Positions 42,396 through 54,915 of a DNA stretch of 64,000 bases are shown piece after piece (the first letter of the stretch is position 1; each line of letters begins with the position of its first letter). This DNA comes from Trochalopteron elliotii (Eukaryota; Chordata; Aves; Passeriformes; Leiothrichidae). The position numbers and the translations under genes were made by a program. Under the pieces are notes generated by a model. That model had not been told where the DNA came from, searched no databases, and was given only the letters and a program-made list of their open reading frames with translations. Location of the stretch: NCBI GenBank assembly GCA_024734555.1, contig JANPWX010000118.1, positions 912,117 through 976,116 of the forward strand, read 5' to 3'.

Positions 42396-45300
42396 GACGT
42401 GAAGTGACACATCTCAGATTGCTGGAGGGAAGTCAGGGGTGGCTGTGGGACCTCCTGGGCAATTATGTACATGGATGGTCAGTGACATTGCCTGAATGCC
42501 CCAACAGTGCTGCCAGTCTGTCCCCTTTTCTGTAATCAGAATGAGGGTCGGATGAGGATAAGATGGTGCTCTAATAAATATTTGTTAGCAAGTGCCTTCC
42601 CCTCCCCCCTCCCCTCTAATATTGTTCATTTTCCTTGCAGTAACACGTGCATTGTTCAGCTTCTGTTGCTCCATGTGTCGTGCTCCATTACTCCATCTCA
42701 CTCGCAGCCACAGAGCAGGAGGAACACAGCCAAGGCTTTTTCTGGGAATTTGCTCTGGTCCTGCGACTTCCCTGGCTGTGCTCAGCTGATGTGTTTTGTT
42801 TGCAGGGGGGAATAAAATGCTCAACTGTCAGCTCCTGTCAGAGACCAAGGCAAGGACCAGCCCCTCCTTCAGCTCTGTGTGCAGGTGCCCACACAGCCAT
42901 GGTAAGTTTTGGGCCGTGACTTTTGGGAGAGAAAAGTTGCTAAGCAATAAACGTGACCTCCTCGCCGTGTTTTAAAAGATGTGAGACTTTGCTTAAGGCA
43001 TCCTTAGGATAAAGGTTCTTCCCCTCCAACCTTTCTCGGGTGCAAAAACAGGGCCTGCAAGTGGCTGTGATGGCCTGTGAAGAGGCAGCCCTGTCTGAGG
43101 TGTGGTTGTATTCTCACGGGGTGTGGAACAGTGTTTAAAAACGTTGATAATTGAAATGCACTGGTGAACATGTTTTTCAAACTCTTGCTTTCTTGCTGGA
43201 AACAGGATTATCCTTACCCAGACCAAGTGGCTGCAGGGAACGTGGAGCAGCAGTGGTGCCTGGGCCGTGCCTTGGTTAACTGGAGGCTGAATTTCAGATG
43301 ACTCAGAAGGGAGCCTGGCAGCCCCTCAGCTGTTTGCAGGTCTGAGGGTCAGTGCTACTGTGCTTATGAACCAGCACTGCATTGAGCAGGGCTGAGACCA
43401 AAAGCCACCTCAGTCCCAAACTGCCTATAAAATGAAGCAGCTGAGTGTTCCCAAGTGTCAGGTTTGCACAGGGCACTCACAGGCAAGTTCCAGAGAAATA
43501 ATAAGGTAGATGCTTATTATTTAATAAGAAGGTTCTTGCTGCTTGCTCCAGTTTCTTTCAGGCCATGAGAGGGAGCAGGGGAAATTTGAACCATCTGATG
43601 TACATTAGTAATGAGAGATTAATGTTGTGCATGAACAGGGGCTTTATCACTGCAGGAGCTGGTGATACTGAGATTTCTGATTTATAATTCCTTCTTGATC
43701 TGGAGTCTTTGGTCAAACATCTTTGTACACAAAGCCTGAGGAATATTTTATGGGAAAGCCCCTTTTTTCATGGGACATGCCCACAAACCTTTGCTGCCAG
43801 GTCACAGCAGCTTCAGAGCATTTGGCCACCAGAGTGGGCCAGGTAAGCAGTGGTCAGTAGTTTGTGTAGCTCCACAAGCCACACCTGTGCCTGCAGCATC
43901 CTGGCCTGCAGAGCCTCTGTGCCTGCTCAAGAGGTGTTTCACCTCAGCTCTGACTCTTCAGGTTGTTCTCTGAGCTGTGCTTAACCCTCTATCCCACCTG
44001 GATTTCTTCTCTCCAAGAGCTGCACAGGGCAGCTGCCCAAGCTCAGCTGTAACCCCCTTCCTTCTTGCCTTTTTTTTCCCTGAGAAAAGAGGGTTAATGT
44101 GGTTTGGGCTCCTTTTTGCCCACCCCTAATAACTTTCCACCCTGATGGCTGATTGCAGCTCTGTATGCCAGAGACCTTAAAGATAACAAGTTCCTACCAG
44201 CTTGATATAAATAGAGGGCCAGGGAGAAGATTTTATCTTTGCCCCTCTCTGCCAAAGGAGTTCAATCCTTATCAGTGCAAGAGCATCTGTGTGTGAGAGA
44301 ATGAGCAAGAGAGATGTCACAAATGCCTGTGGGGAAAACTGTTCTTGGAGACAGTGCCCTACTGCATCCTGGGGAATCCCACTGGGATATGTAACTCCAT
44401 GGGAAATGGAAGTATTGCTGGCCCTGCTAGGGGCTGAGCACTCTGTGAGGCTTTCTGTTGTTTGTTTTCCCTGCATCCTTTCATCAGAGACTAGAAGCAG
44501 TGATGTGTGTGGTGTTGCCAGCCCAGCTTTGAGCAGGAAGCACAGGGACAGAAGCCTAGTAGAGGAGCACAGGGTTGTAGCCTGATTCCCAGGGGGATGA
44601 GGCTGTTTTAGCCTCTGGCTGGTTGATGGGGCATCTTTCTCCTCCTGCAGCACTTATTTTCCCTGGAGAACAGCCCCTGTTTCTAGGATGGTCCTCCAGC
44701 TCACCACCCAGCTCCTTTCCTGCCCTCTTTGCCTTTTGCAGAAAGCTGTTTAATCAAGGGTGTATCAAAATCCATCTGTCTACACTGGTGTCAACAATTT
44801 GGCTTCAGGGACATTTTAAATCATTTTCTAACTGCATTCTGTAATGGATTTTGTTGCTGAGAGAATGGAAAGCAGGGCAGCAAAGGTGTTTTAATTACAT
44901 CTGATTGTGGCATCTTGCAGATTTGCCCTGTCAGTTGTTCTGGCACAGCACCATTTAGAGCCTGCTTTTGCCAGCACAGGCACACTAGCTGGGGGGGGGT
45001 TACTGATCATAGAGGAAATCATTGATATTTTACTACTGACACTATCTTGGAGCTGTGTCTTCTTTTTCTGCCTTGCTTTTGTGGCATCAACTTCTCCCGC
45101 TTTAGAGGGTTCCAGGCCTATGTCATGTCATTTGGGAGCAGTGAAAACCAGCCACCTGCCCTATTATTGTATGGGCACCATACTGGGGTGGAGCAGAAGT
45201 GCTTTGCTTGCTCTGAAGAGAAGTTGTGTTGCTGCAAGGGAAATGTCCCTCTGAACCCTTTCCCCAGCTCACATCTTGGTTTCACAGCCTGTTAACATAA

Positions 45301-47883
45301 AAATCAGCTTCCCTTTTTCTGCATCGAGCAGGGAAAGATTGAAATGCTCTGTCCAGCAAGACTGGGGGAAGAAGGAGGGAATGTGACAGGGAAAGGCTGA
45401 TGGTCTCACTAGGCTGGAACACCCTTGTCAGACCCATGGGACTGGATCAGCAGGTGGAGTTAGTCCTGGACAGGCAGGGGTGTAGCAGATGCAATAAAGC
45501 ACATTTTTAGCAGTGCCTGCTCACCACACAAGAGGAACTCCAGCTGGGTACGTGGGGGAATGCCAAGAACTATTGTATCTGTACACATTTAAGGTGTATT
45601 TTCACTGGCACTCAGGGCTCATGGTCTCTGCAATGATGCCTGTGTGTTTTCTGGAGCATTCAGCAGGTAGCAGCTCCCAGGGCTCATACTTTGACTTGCC
45701 ATTTCAAGCAGCTTAACAGACAGGAATTGTTTGAATCTAACCTGGGGTTTGGAGGAATGAGAGCCCAAGGAGGAGGAGGAGGGCAGAGCTGATGTCATTT
45801 TTCTACATGACTGCTAATATTGCTTCCATTCTTTCCAAAGCTTTTGGCTCTGATTTACTAGGTAGCTCAATCCTCAATACCCACAATTTTTCAACGTTGG
45901 TATGTGCTTGTGCTCCTGACAACACTCATCTGTGTCATTTCCTCCTCTTAACAGTTATAACCTCAGCTGCAGATGAGGAGTGCTTTGTTTGTGACTCCTG
46001 GGTGCTCTGCACTTGATGCATCTTCTCCCAACAGAGGCAGGGCAAACTCCACTCCTCCTGCCTGGCCTGGGCTGCAATGATGGATTAAGTAGGTAAGGAA
46101 TAGAGTGGTAATGAGATAACCACTGACACTGAGCATTAACGTGGGAATAAATGAAGTTACCAGCCAGAACTAATGGCCTGAACTATCACTGGGTTGTAAT
46201 TAATAAGTGTGGTGGCTGAGATTTACAAGGATATTTTAGGATGCTCCTTGCATGCAGCTTTGGGTTTTATGGCTTGGTTGGAGAGAAATCAGTGAATGCC
46301 AAGAACTTAATGAATGGGCAGAAGCTGTTCTCTGTCAGTTTGAAGTGCCCTTTTTGTGGAAGAGGCCAGAATGGCACATGTGGAATATCTGCCTTTTCAT
46401 TACTTCAGGGACTGGAGGAGGGTAGGATGCTGTGGCCTCTTGGTCTCTCAGCCTTTCAGTGCAAGGTATCTTGCAGCTCTTGTTTCTTCTGTTTTATTAG
46501 GGCAGACTAGTAGGAGTCCTGGTGGAAGCAGTGTATCTGAAGTGAACCTATGGACAGGTTCACTTGTATGTAGAGGAGATTTCCATTGACATGGATTCTC
46601 CACCCAGGACCTCTGAACTGAGCAATGATAAGCTGCCCTGTTCTGCCCCATGAAGGTGGGACTTCTGATTTCTTCTTCAGTCTTCTCCTTCTTGCTGCTC
46701 TGGCTCTGTTGCCTGCATGTCCCCCCCTCCCTCATCCTGCTCTGGTGTCCATGTGATCCAACTGCCTGTACCTCATGCAGGAGTTTCCTGGAGCAGGAAA
46801 GGAGGTGTCCATGCCCAGAGGGTTTTGTCTGGAGACCAAACCCTCCCTGCTTGAGCAGCTTTCTCACTGTGTGACCCTGCTTAACGCTTCTCAGACATGT
46901 AAGAAACATTTCAGAGGTGGTTGCTAGGCTGTTGCAGGAAACACAGCAGAGCAGTCAAAATTCTTCATGGTAATTGGTGGGAATACTCCAGCCACCTCAC
47001 TGCTGCCTTCCTCATCTTTCCATGGCAACCCTCCCTCTACAGCAGCCCAGGTGCTTGTGGTTGGATAGAGTAGGAGTTTTTGAGTCCTCTGTCTTCCAAA
47101 TCACCCCTTGGAGCATGGAGGGAACATCTGTACTTTTAAAGTATGGGCATCATGTGATACAACAAATAACTTCACTTGCTCTAACCACATTCCTTTTTTA
47201 TGTTGGCAGAGACAGAAAACTTTGGAAATATGCCTGAATCAGACCCATGCATTTCTTGGGTGGAAAGAGCTGTTACCTTGTTTTTTAATGGGGAGAGAAA
47301 GGTGCAGAAAGACCTGAGTGTTTCTTTTCCTTCCCATGGTCTGAGCCACCACACCTCTCTGTGCTGGAGAGAGGAGTGGGACCACACTCAGCATCTGGTG
47401 AGCAAAGGGAAGGACAATCTTTTTCTCTCTGGCAGAGACAGCCTGGATGGAGCTGTGATGTCTCCTACAGGAAGCCAGGATGGTGGCTGGAGGGAACAGA
47501 GATGAGAGAGGGCAGAAAGGAGAGAAAGAGGGGGTCAGGAATTGCCTCATCCTCATTTCTGCTCCCTGTTGTAAACAAGGGTGTGTGGGACTCAAGACAA
47601 ACAGGGAAACTGCCTGTTGGATGATGCCCAGCTCTGCCAGCATGGGCATAGTTGGGCATTGCAGAGCAGAGACATCTTCCTGCTCCCCACTTCCCTGAAA
47701 CATTCTCCATGCATGTTCTAGTACCATTATCTTTTCCCAGACCTGTTTTAAAGGCATTTTTAATGATTCCAGGGGAAAATGAAACTCAGTTGGCTTCTGG
47801 CAAACCCAGCCCAAAGCTGCCCAGACTTGGGGAGGTTGCCCCTTTGTCTGGATGCATTACTTATCCCTGGTGCAGCCTCTGTA
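42396..47883. other. Unique non-coding stretch
   Basis: About 5.5 kb has no named repeat or supported gene. A TATAAATA string at 44206 and AATAAA hexamers at about 42812 and 42946 have no supporting gene structure. 46080-46235 is AT-richer with TAAT-type motifs and may be a small conserved element. Frames of up to 191 codons (minus 47239-47814) show no domain. Confidence 0.55.
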
Positions 47884-47975
47884 GTTCCCTCCCATGCTGA
47901 AAAGGAGGAGGAAGATATTTCCATCAGGCTCAGAAAGTTCCTTTCCATGCTGAACAGGAGGAAGAAATTTCCACT
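47884..47975. repeat. Imperfect tandem duplication, 53-bp period
   Basis: A unit starting GTTCC, with CCATGCTGAA, then AGGAGGA and ATTTCCA, occurs at 47884 and again at 47937. The second copy has lost a few bases and carries several substitutions. It is a local duplication with no gene recognised across it. Confidence 0.75.
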
Positions 47976-50895
47976 TGCTGGGCCAGCACAAGCCAAGATC
48001 CAAACTGAACAAAGAATGGACAGTGCATTCAAAGATATGTAAATCCTCCTCCCCCAGCCTTGGGGAGTTTATTGCCCTCCACAAAGTGCACAGTGTGGCT
48101 GTCACTCCTGAGCAGCCCAGGCGGGCTCTTAAATGACAAGGGAAAATGACACAGTCTGTTCTCCAGAAGGCAAGTGAGTAGGAATTTTCCTCCAACTGGT
48201 TCAGGACAAAGTTAATGTAGGGAAAGCCATTAAAATTAATGCTGGTAAACAAGGATAAAAACCAGCAGGGTTGTAACAAAATTTGGACCAGATTGGGTTT
48301 CCCAGCTGTTGTGCTGCACACTGTCTTAAAGGCAGGGGGCAGAGGGAGGGGAGAAGATGAGCTCAGAAAGTCTTGCTGGAGAGGGTTGTAGGGTTGGGGC
48401 ATCTGGGCTCATTTGGCACCAACTTTATGGTCCAGCCCTCTAATCCCCTCAGGCTGGCTGTGTTTTTCTGGGAAGCAGTGATGCTGGGTTTTTTTCTGAT
48501 GGTCATTACATGTTTCACATATTCCTGTTATTCATCTGCTGTTCTCCAGAAGCTGCCCTCTCAATTCAAGCCCTGCTTTAGGGCTCTGGCAGTGTGTCCA
48601 CATGGTTGCTGGCTGCAGATGTTTTGTGTGAGCTGGTTTGGGAGCAGATCTTGGGCTACTGGGGCAGTGACTTGCTCCAAGAAACTTATCCTAAGTTCAG
48701 ATGGGAAGGGTGTAAAGAGGCACAGACAGCTGTGTTACTACTCTCTTCTAGGTAAACAGCTTTTTTTAACCCCACAGCTTGCTAATATGATCCAGGCAAC
48801 ATCTCCAGAATGCCTGGATGTTCAGCTGAATTGACACACTTGAGAGTGAGTCAAATCTAGTATAACCATTCCAAAATTTCTAGCCCCAGAACAGAAGTAA
48901 TGCCCCATATTTTCAGGTGATCACTGATGGTACTGGTGAGAAGGGAGAGGTACAAAAACAGTCAGCCACTTTCTTGCAGTGTCTGAGGGAGTTGGATTGT
49001 ATGTTTGGAAAAAAGAAGGCAAGAGTCTGAGCACCACCACCTTTCAGCACAGATGCTGACATCCATAGAAAGCTTTCTGCTCCACAAGTCAGTGAAAACA
49101 ACAGCAGAAATATCTTTAATTCCTCAAAAATATCATGTCCCTTGCATATCTTCCTAGTGAGGCTGTGTTTGCTCAGAGTTCAATGGTTTTGATGGTCCTG
49201 TCCTGGATGGTCAGGTTTTGCAGGTTGGGTGGGTTCTGGAATCTCCATGCAGCAACTCACAGAGCCAAGTGAAGCTGCAGAGATAAGGAGCTGTGGTGCC
49301 TCCAGCCCAGGGCAGGGAACTAGGACTGGATGTCTGAAATTATCCTCAGTGAAGAGATGGAGGAGAGTCTGGACAGGTCACAGCTCTTGATGGAATGGAA
49401 AGCAGTGTGGAGAGAGGCCCAACACACAAGGATTCTTTTGGAGCTCCTATTCCTGTGGGAATCCACAGGCTGCCTCTCTGGGGAGGCATCAGCCCCTTTT
49501 CACCAGTCAAGCTGCTGTCAGGTTGGTGTCTCAGAGGTGGAGAGCTTTCTTTTGTTTTCCATGAGACATCACCAAAGAATCAGGGTGACAGAATTATTTT
49601 TGTGGAAGTAACTATGTGAAACTTTTTTTTTTATTTGGATTATTTGAAAACTAAAACTGTTCATGGGTTTTAAAATTCATGTCCCCTCCAGGTTGCTTTA
49701 CTTTTTTTTGTTTCTTATTCCCTCTCCCTTATTCCTCAGAGGGAACCATCCAAACCTACACAGTGTGTTATTTCTTTGAGAAATGCAATCGTTTTGCAGT
49801 CAAACCTAGGCTGGAAATGCTGCTGGTGATTCATTTGTCTGAGAAATTTAAAAAGGCTTGGATGGAGCAGAAACCAGCCTGGTTCAGAGGGAGTTTTCTT
49901 GTGTGTGAAGACCCACTTTAGCGGGGGAGTTCTTTTTCATCGGAAAAAGAAGCTTTTACTGGCTTTGTTAGGGAGACTTGGGCTCCAGCCATTCTTCTGT
50001 TGCAGCTTTTTGTATGGTACAAAGATCTGGAGCCCAGCTATCCCAGTTCCTGCTTCCCACATCTGCTGCATTGCAGAGTTCCATGATTCCAGTGCCTTGA
50101 GCCCTTTGTTCTTCAGGGTCACTGCTTCAGCAGGGTGGGATGGACGTGATGCCATTTTTGCCTTGACTGTACTTTGTCTCACAAGTCTTTCCCAAACACA
50201 AGTATCATTTGGATGCACAGCTGTGTCTTGAGGGCAGCAGGGGTCTCCTGCTATCACATGGTGAGGGGTCTGGGCCCTACATTCATTTTTAGGGTCTGCT
50301 CAAGCTCCACCTCACCAAGAACTTCTTTCTGAAGCTTCCCAGCATCCAGCTGGGGTGGTTCAGAGCCAGGCACCAGGAAGGCAGAGTCATGGCTGGTAAC
50401 CACCACAAGTCCCCTGCAGAGTACCTTTTTGGCCTTCAGTTTCTATAAGCCAAGCATTTTTAAATGGTGTGCTCTTTGAGACATGGCTTTCTGTTCCCTC
50501 AGACAACAGGGACCTGTGGCAAACCCTCAGGTAATGGATGAAATCAGATGAGCTGTTATGTCACATCCCAAGAGTAATCCTGGTTTTGGGGGGCTATCCT
50601 TATCACCTCCATGGGTGTGCCAGAGTTAGCCTGATTGGGAGGCAAGGAGTACCATGGAAGCAGGACTGGGTGGAGAGGCCTGGGGAGTGGGGAGGCTTTG
50701 CAGAAGTCAGGAGTGGTGACAAGTTCCAGTCTGTCTGGAAATAGAGCAAGAAGTGGGCTGCACAGAGGAGACCACCACTCCTCTAATAACTGCTGTGAGA
50801 GCTGCCACCCCTGCTGCTTAGAGCTGGCCAGATCCATGGTGTGACTGCTCATCTGCAGCCCCTGCCTCCTCTGTGCCCCACTTGCTGCTTTTCCC
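47976..50895. other. Unique non-coding stretch
   Basis: No repeat family or gene is recognised. It has a T-rich run at 49623-49632 and otherwise ordinary sequence. Confidence 0.55.
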
Positions 50896-50970
50896 TATAA
50901 ATAGTCCGGTGGGAAGCGGAGCATGGAGCCACCACAGATGGCCCCCAGGTACACGTGCAGCCGTGTGTGA
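50896..50970 (+). promoter_or_regulatory. TATA-box-like start with short open frame
   Basis: CCCTATAAATAG contains TATAAATA at 50896-50903. An ATG follows at 50923. Its frame runs 15 codons to a TGA at 50968-50970, but it also contains CCCCAG/GTACAC at about 50949, a fair splice-donor match that would join the first eight codons to a downstream exon. TATAAA strings arise by chance, no CpG island or exon confirms this one, and the minus strand also has an open frame here (50895-51155). Confidence 0.2.
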
Positions 50971-51120
50971 GATCCCAGAGAGGAGCTGTCAATACCTTGC
51001 CTGGAGCCATCCAGTGAAACCTCATTAAAAATGGTGTCCTCTTCCCTAACCCCCATCACCCCCTGGCTTCCCACTCGGGCTCGCCTGCATTCAGGCACCC
51101 TTATTAAACATGCACTTCTA

Positions 51121-51290
51121 AGCAAGGAGCGCTGACTTCCCCTTAATTGAGGCATAATAATTAGAGCATTAACACATTAGGAGGGTGAGACAGCATGTTT
51201 AGCTTTTGTGATTAATTATCTGAGGATTGTAATAAGTTGTTAAGACATTAATTACTCTGGCATGTTTATTGCTCTTTATTGCAGAACAGA
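51121..51290. promoter_or_regulatory. Candidate conserved non-coding element
   Basis: The element is dense in TAAT/ATTA cores: CCTTAATTGAGGC, ATAATAATTAGAGC, GTGATTAATTATCTG and ACATTAATTACTC. It contains no repeat and has stops in all frames. Its right end, TTTATTGCTCTTTATTGCAG at 51265-51284, also resembles a splice acceptor. The homeodomain-type site density favours an enhancer. Confidence 0.4.
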
Positions 51291-52929
51291 CACTTGGTAG
51301 CAGCAAGTGCTGGTTCGTCTGGAAATAAGAGTGAGAGGTGGTCTGAAGGGAGCAGACCACCTACTCATCCACACAACAGTGAGCTGCTGCTGGTGGCAGC
51401 AAGGTGGGGGCACCCCCCTGGGAGTGCCTTGGTAACCAAACAGGTTTATTTCTCTCAGGTGGATATAGAAATGGTACCTGAGTCCCTTGGGACAGTCCAG
51501 GACCCAAAAAGTCCTCTCTGATCTTTTCATCTGGATTTTTGTCCTTTTTCAAATGAAGTGTTTTCTTCCTTATGCTTTGAGCTCCCCCTGATTTGGACCA
51601 TTGTGTTGCCAAGTTTGATTAGCATGGCTCAGTCTCTGTCTGGATGTTACCAGGAAGGTTGTCTGTATTAAAGACAAATTAAAGTTTGGAGCATCAGCAG
51701 AGGCCAAGGAATGAACCAGGCCTCCACTGGCCTCTCTCACCACACCATTGAATGAGTTTTCCTTTGGAGTTTGGGGAAGTAGGAAGTAGGTTAGGGAAGG
51801 GTTGGAGGGGTTTGGACTGCTGTAGTCTCCTCTTTGCACAGCAAGCTCCTCTGTGTCCCCTAGACATCTCCATGTGGGTCAGTCAGGTTGGGACTGATGG
51901 CAGAGTTCAGGCCTGGAGGATGAGTGGTTCTTGTATTTTCCTGAAACTCTGAGAAAGAGAAAATGCAACGTCATAAAAAAGACACGTCATCAAATCAGCA
52001 GGATGACATGGTGGACCTGTTCCCAGGCTTCTGCTCTTCCCATGAAATACTCATGCTGATGGACCCTCCCTGCCCAGCCTCTCCTTGCAGTTATCTGGCT
52101 GGGAGGAACACAGGAGACATGATGGCAGCCCCAACAACTGTCACAGATAAAGAAATTTGGGAAATTTTGGAAAAACAAGAGGGTGGGGAAGCCACAGGAG
52201 CAGTGTGCTGATATCAGTTTCCTTTGGGACCCCTGGAACCCAGTGCTTCCTGTCTCTTGGCTGTTCTGTGTCCTCATGTTATTGCAACCATGCCTGTGTC
52301 TGATGGATGCAGGGGGCAGGAAAGGGGAGATCCTCTGTTGCCTCTTTTTTTAGAGTTAAAACACAAGATGATCCTGACAAGTCTTTGTCCTTCCAGGACT
52401 GACCCAGTGGCCACTTTCCCTGTGGCTTCCACCAGCTCAAGCCAGTGTCACTGTCACTCACTTGTGTGAGTGGCTGTGGAGGAAAATTCCCTGTGTATAA
52501 TCTGGGATCTGTCCTGTGTCAGCTGAATGTGATTTGCTGCCTTCAGCCCCTCAGAGCCTGGTCTGCCTCTCTCCAGCCCAGCCTGGGGTTGGCATTCACT
52601 GTCAGGGACCTGCTCTCTGCATTCAGAGTGTGGCACTGTCAGCCTGGCCTTCCCTGCTCTGCCCTGGGGACAAGGCAGGTCATGACTTATGCATTTTATC
52701 ATTACAAAGAGAATTTCCTCTAGATGTGTGCAATAAGACAGTGGTGCTGACCTGTGATCCTGGCATTGAGCAGCGTTAATGACTCCCCTTTGCAGGTAAT
52801 AAGCAGCAAATGTACACATTTTGGGGAGATCTGAATATTTTTTTTCTCTTTTTAAGACTGCTGTCTTCCTAGGCCAGACTTAATTAGCAGACCTCATTAT
52901 TTCCTGAAATGTAACTTGACTTCCATTGA
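51291..52929. other. Unique non-coding stretch
   Basis: No gene or named repeat is recognised. Short frames occur on both strands. Confidence 0.55.
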
Positions 52930-52959
52930 ATGAGAATTGTTCAGTGGATGGGAAGCAGC

Positions 52960-53060
52960 AGAGCAGTGCTGCAATATTCATATTGTTTTAATTGCAACAT
53001 TAACATTTCATGCCGCTCTTGGCACACTTTCAGGTGCGGCCCTTTAGCTCAATGCAACAC
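52960..53060. promoter_or_regulatory. Candidate conserved non-coding element
   Basis: CAATATTCATATTG, TTTTAATTGCAACATTAAC, CATGCCGCTC and GGTGCGGCCC lie in repeat-free sequence. The motif mix (POU/homeodomain-like, isolated CpGs) resembles other enhancer-like blocks in this window. Confidence 0.28.
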
Positions 53061-53110
53061 TGTGAAAGGTTGGATCAGAACAATTAGGATAGAGTGACTG
53101 GATTTCTGGA

Positions 53111-53130
53111 TTTTCTTTTTTTTTTCTTCT
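53111..53130. repeat. T-rich tract
   Basis: T4 C T10 C, then TTCT. Confidence 0.85.
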
Positions 53131-53217
53131 GTTTTAATGAACATAAGCTTGAATTCAATCCCCATCCCTCCTTTTGTTGGGAAGAACAGGGAGTCACCAT
53201 CCCTGGAGTGTAAATCC

Positions 53218-53230
53218 TTTTTTTTTTTTT
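53218..53230. repeat. Poly(T) tract, T13
   Basis: Uninterrupted run of 13 T. Confidence 0.9.
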
Positions 53231-54659
53231 GAGTAAAGGATGTACTGTAGCACATGTTTAAATTGTCTTTTTGTGGAGCTAAAGCCCCACAAGGTACAAG
53301 TGATACATGATCCATTAGGCTGAAGGCAACTCCTGGGACTTGACCTTTACCAGGTGAATCAGAGAAGTCCCAAAATGTGTCTGGCCAGCTGGGAGAGTGT
53401 CACAAATGAGCCGGAGGGAAAAAAGGTTATTTCTCACTTCTCAGTTTCTGCCAGGGCTCTGGAACACCTGAGGCTGGAAATGACACTCCAAACAGATAAG
53501 GACTGGGTTATCAGTGCAGATCCTAAATGAGCACAGGGATCACACACTGCTCTATCCCCAAATTGCATACTGGGTTTGGCTTTCTGACAGGGGCGTCAGA
53601 CAGCTCTGAAATGCTGGGCTCAGCCTTAGCAAGGTTCTATCACACTGGGTGAAGTGAGAACATTAACTGACTCTAAGGGAGAACCAGGAGGCTGTTGTAT
53701 CCCCTTCAGAAGGAAGAAGAAGGGTTTCTGAGGCTCACTCTTTCCTCCTGGGGGAAGGACACCCATGCTGCTGCCTGTCAGCCCCGTGCTGGCACTGGCA
53801 GGTCTGTACTGGGGCTGGTGGGCAGCAAGGACCTGTGTGTGGAGAAATCAGCTCCCTCTTGTTCACAAGTGCCACCCATCAATCAACAGCTAATGGGCAG
53901 CTTGATGTGCTAGTGATCCTGCTGAGAGCTCACCAGGCACTGCTCCCACTCTGGGCTGCCTTCCTGGCATCTCCTGGCAGCAGTCTGTGGGTGAAACATC
54001 TTTCTGGAAGGTGAAATCTCTGCCCATGCAGTGGAGAGGCAATGGGAGAGTTGTGGTGGGGGTGAGGGAGCTGCTTGGCCCATCAGTTCTCCCCCTTGGA
54101 GCTGGGCATGCCACTTCCATTTTAGGCAGCAGCTGAACTCATCCATAAGTCTGGGAGGGCAGTTAAGGTTGGAAATGCAGAAGGACCTCAGCTTGCCCTC
54201 TCGAAGAAGGACAAGGGAAGGGCACACATTCCATTTCCATGGACTTTCCAAAGGCTAACATGTCTTAGCTGGCTGGTTCTCCTATCAACCAAACAGGCCT
54301 GAAACCCTCTCCCGTTGGTACAATGTGCAGTGGGATCCATGAAATCTCATCTTCTCTGGGTGTACAGTTTGGGTTTGGAGTCTCTGGTGTCCAGTAAGTT
54401 ATTTGTGCTGAATGGAGCATCTCCCTTTCCTGGGATATTTATAGCATCTCTCCCACACAAATTGTCTGATGTCTAATAAGGGATGATACACTACAGTTTG
54501 GAAGGTGCTAATAATGTCTCTCCTCTGTTTGGTAGTCTGTTCCCATGAAATTTATAGACTCGGACTGTCTCCAAGACCTCTGTTGCTCTGTCACATCAGC
54601 TTGAAATCTGTTTGCAGTGTCAGAAGTTGCTGGGGAGTGGGCAGAGGACAGACTGATGC

Positions 54660-54915
54660 AGCCGGACTGCACATGCTTTGCACTCCCTGGGAAATCAGGC
54701 TGAAAATGAGCGGCTCCGGGGACGGGGGCAGCTGTGGCTCGGGTCACGGAGTTGCAGTGTTTGGGGAAGCGATCCGGCTGTGTGGGAGGAAGGCGATGAG
54801 CTCCGAGCGCTCCGACCATGCCGCTCCCCAGGCACGTTCGAGCTGCCCGGGGCGAGCGGCGGGAGCCGAGCGTGGCCTCTGGTGGGAAACAGCCCCCGCG
54901 GACGACAAACGAGCC
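54660..54915. promoter_or_regulatory. CpG cluster, possible promoter or first exon
   Basis: About 26 CpGs fall within roughly 250 bases of G+C-rich sequence (GAGCGGCTCCGGGGACG, CTCCGAGCGCTCCGACC, GGGGCGAGCGGCGGG, CCCCCGCGGACGACAAACG), while the flanks are CpG-poor. Avian CpG islands commonly mark promoters. Plus-strand frames (54505-54963, 54678-54956) and minus-strand frames (54508-55074, 54744-55004) are all open here because G+C-rich DNA has few stops, so they are not evidence of coding. GAGCGCTC is a short palindrome. The cluster is shorter than a classical housekeeping island. Confidence 0.45.

Larger units (their letters stand above)
53061..54659. other. Unique non-coding stretch with poly(T) runs
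   Basis: T-rich tracts lie at 53111-53130 and 53218-53230 (T13). Otherwise no repeat or gene is recognised. Confidence 0.55.

Noticed and set aside
42599..42614. Minus-strand G-quadruplex in CCCCTCCCCCCTCCCC
   Set aside because: Only three separable C-runs are present, and the six-C run cannot supply two runs with a loop.
44206..44213. TATAAATA as a promoter
   Set aside because: No CpG enrichment, no following open exon and no other core promoter features. Such strings are expected by chance in 64 kb.
47239..48402. Two minus-strand open frames of 191 and 181 codons as a gene
   Set aside because: They overlap the 53-bp tandem duplication and frames on the other strand, and carry no domain. 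The stop-poor composition explains them.
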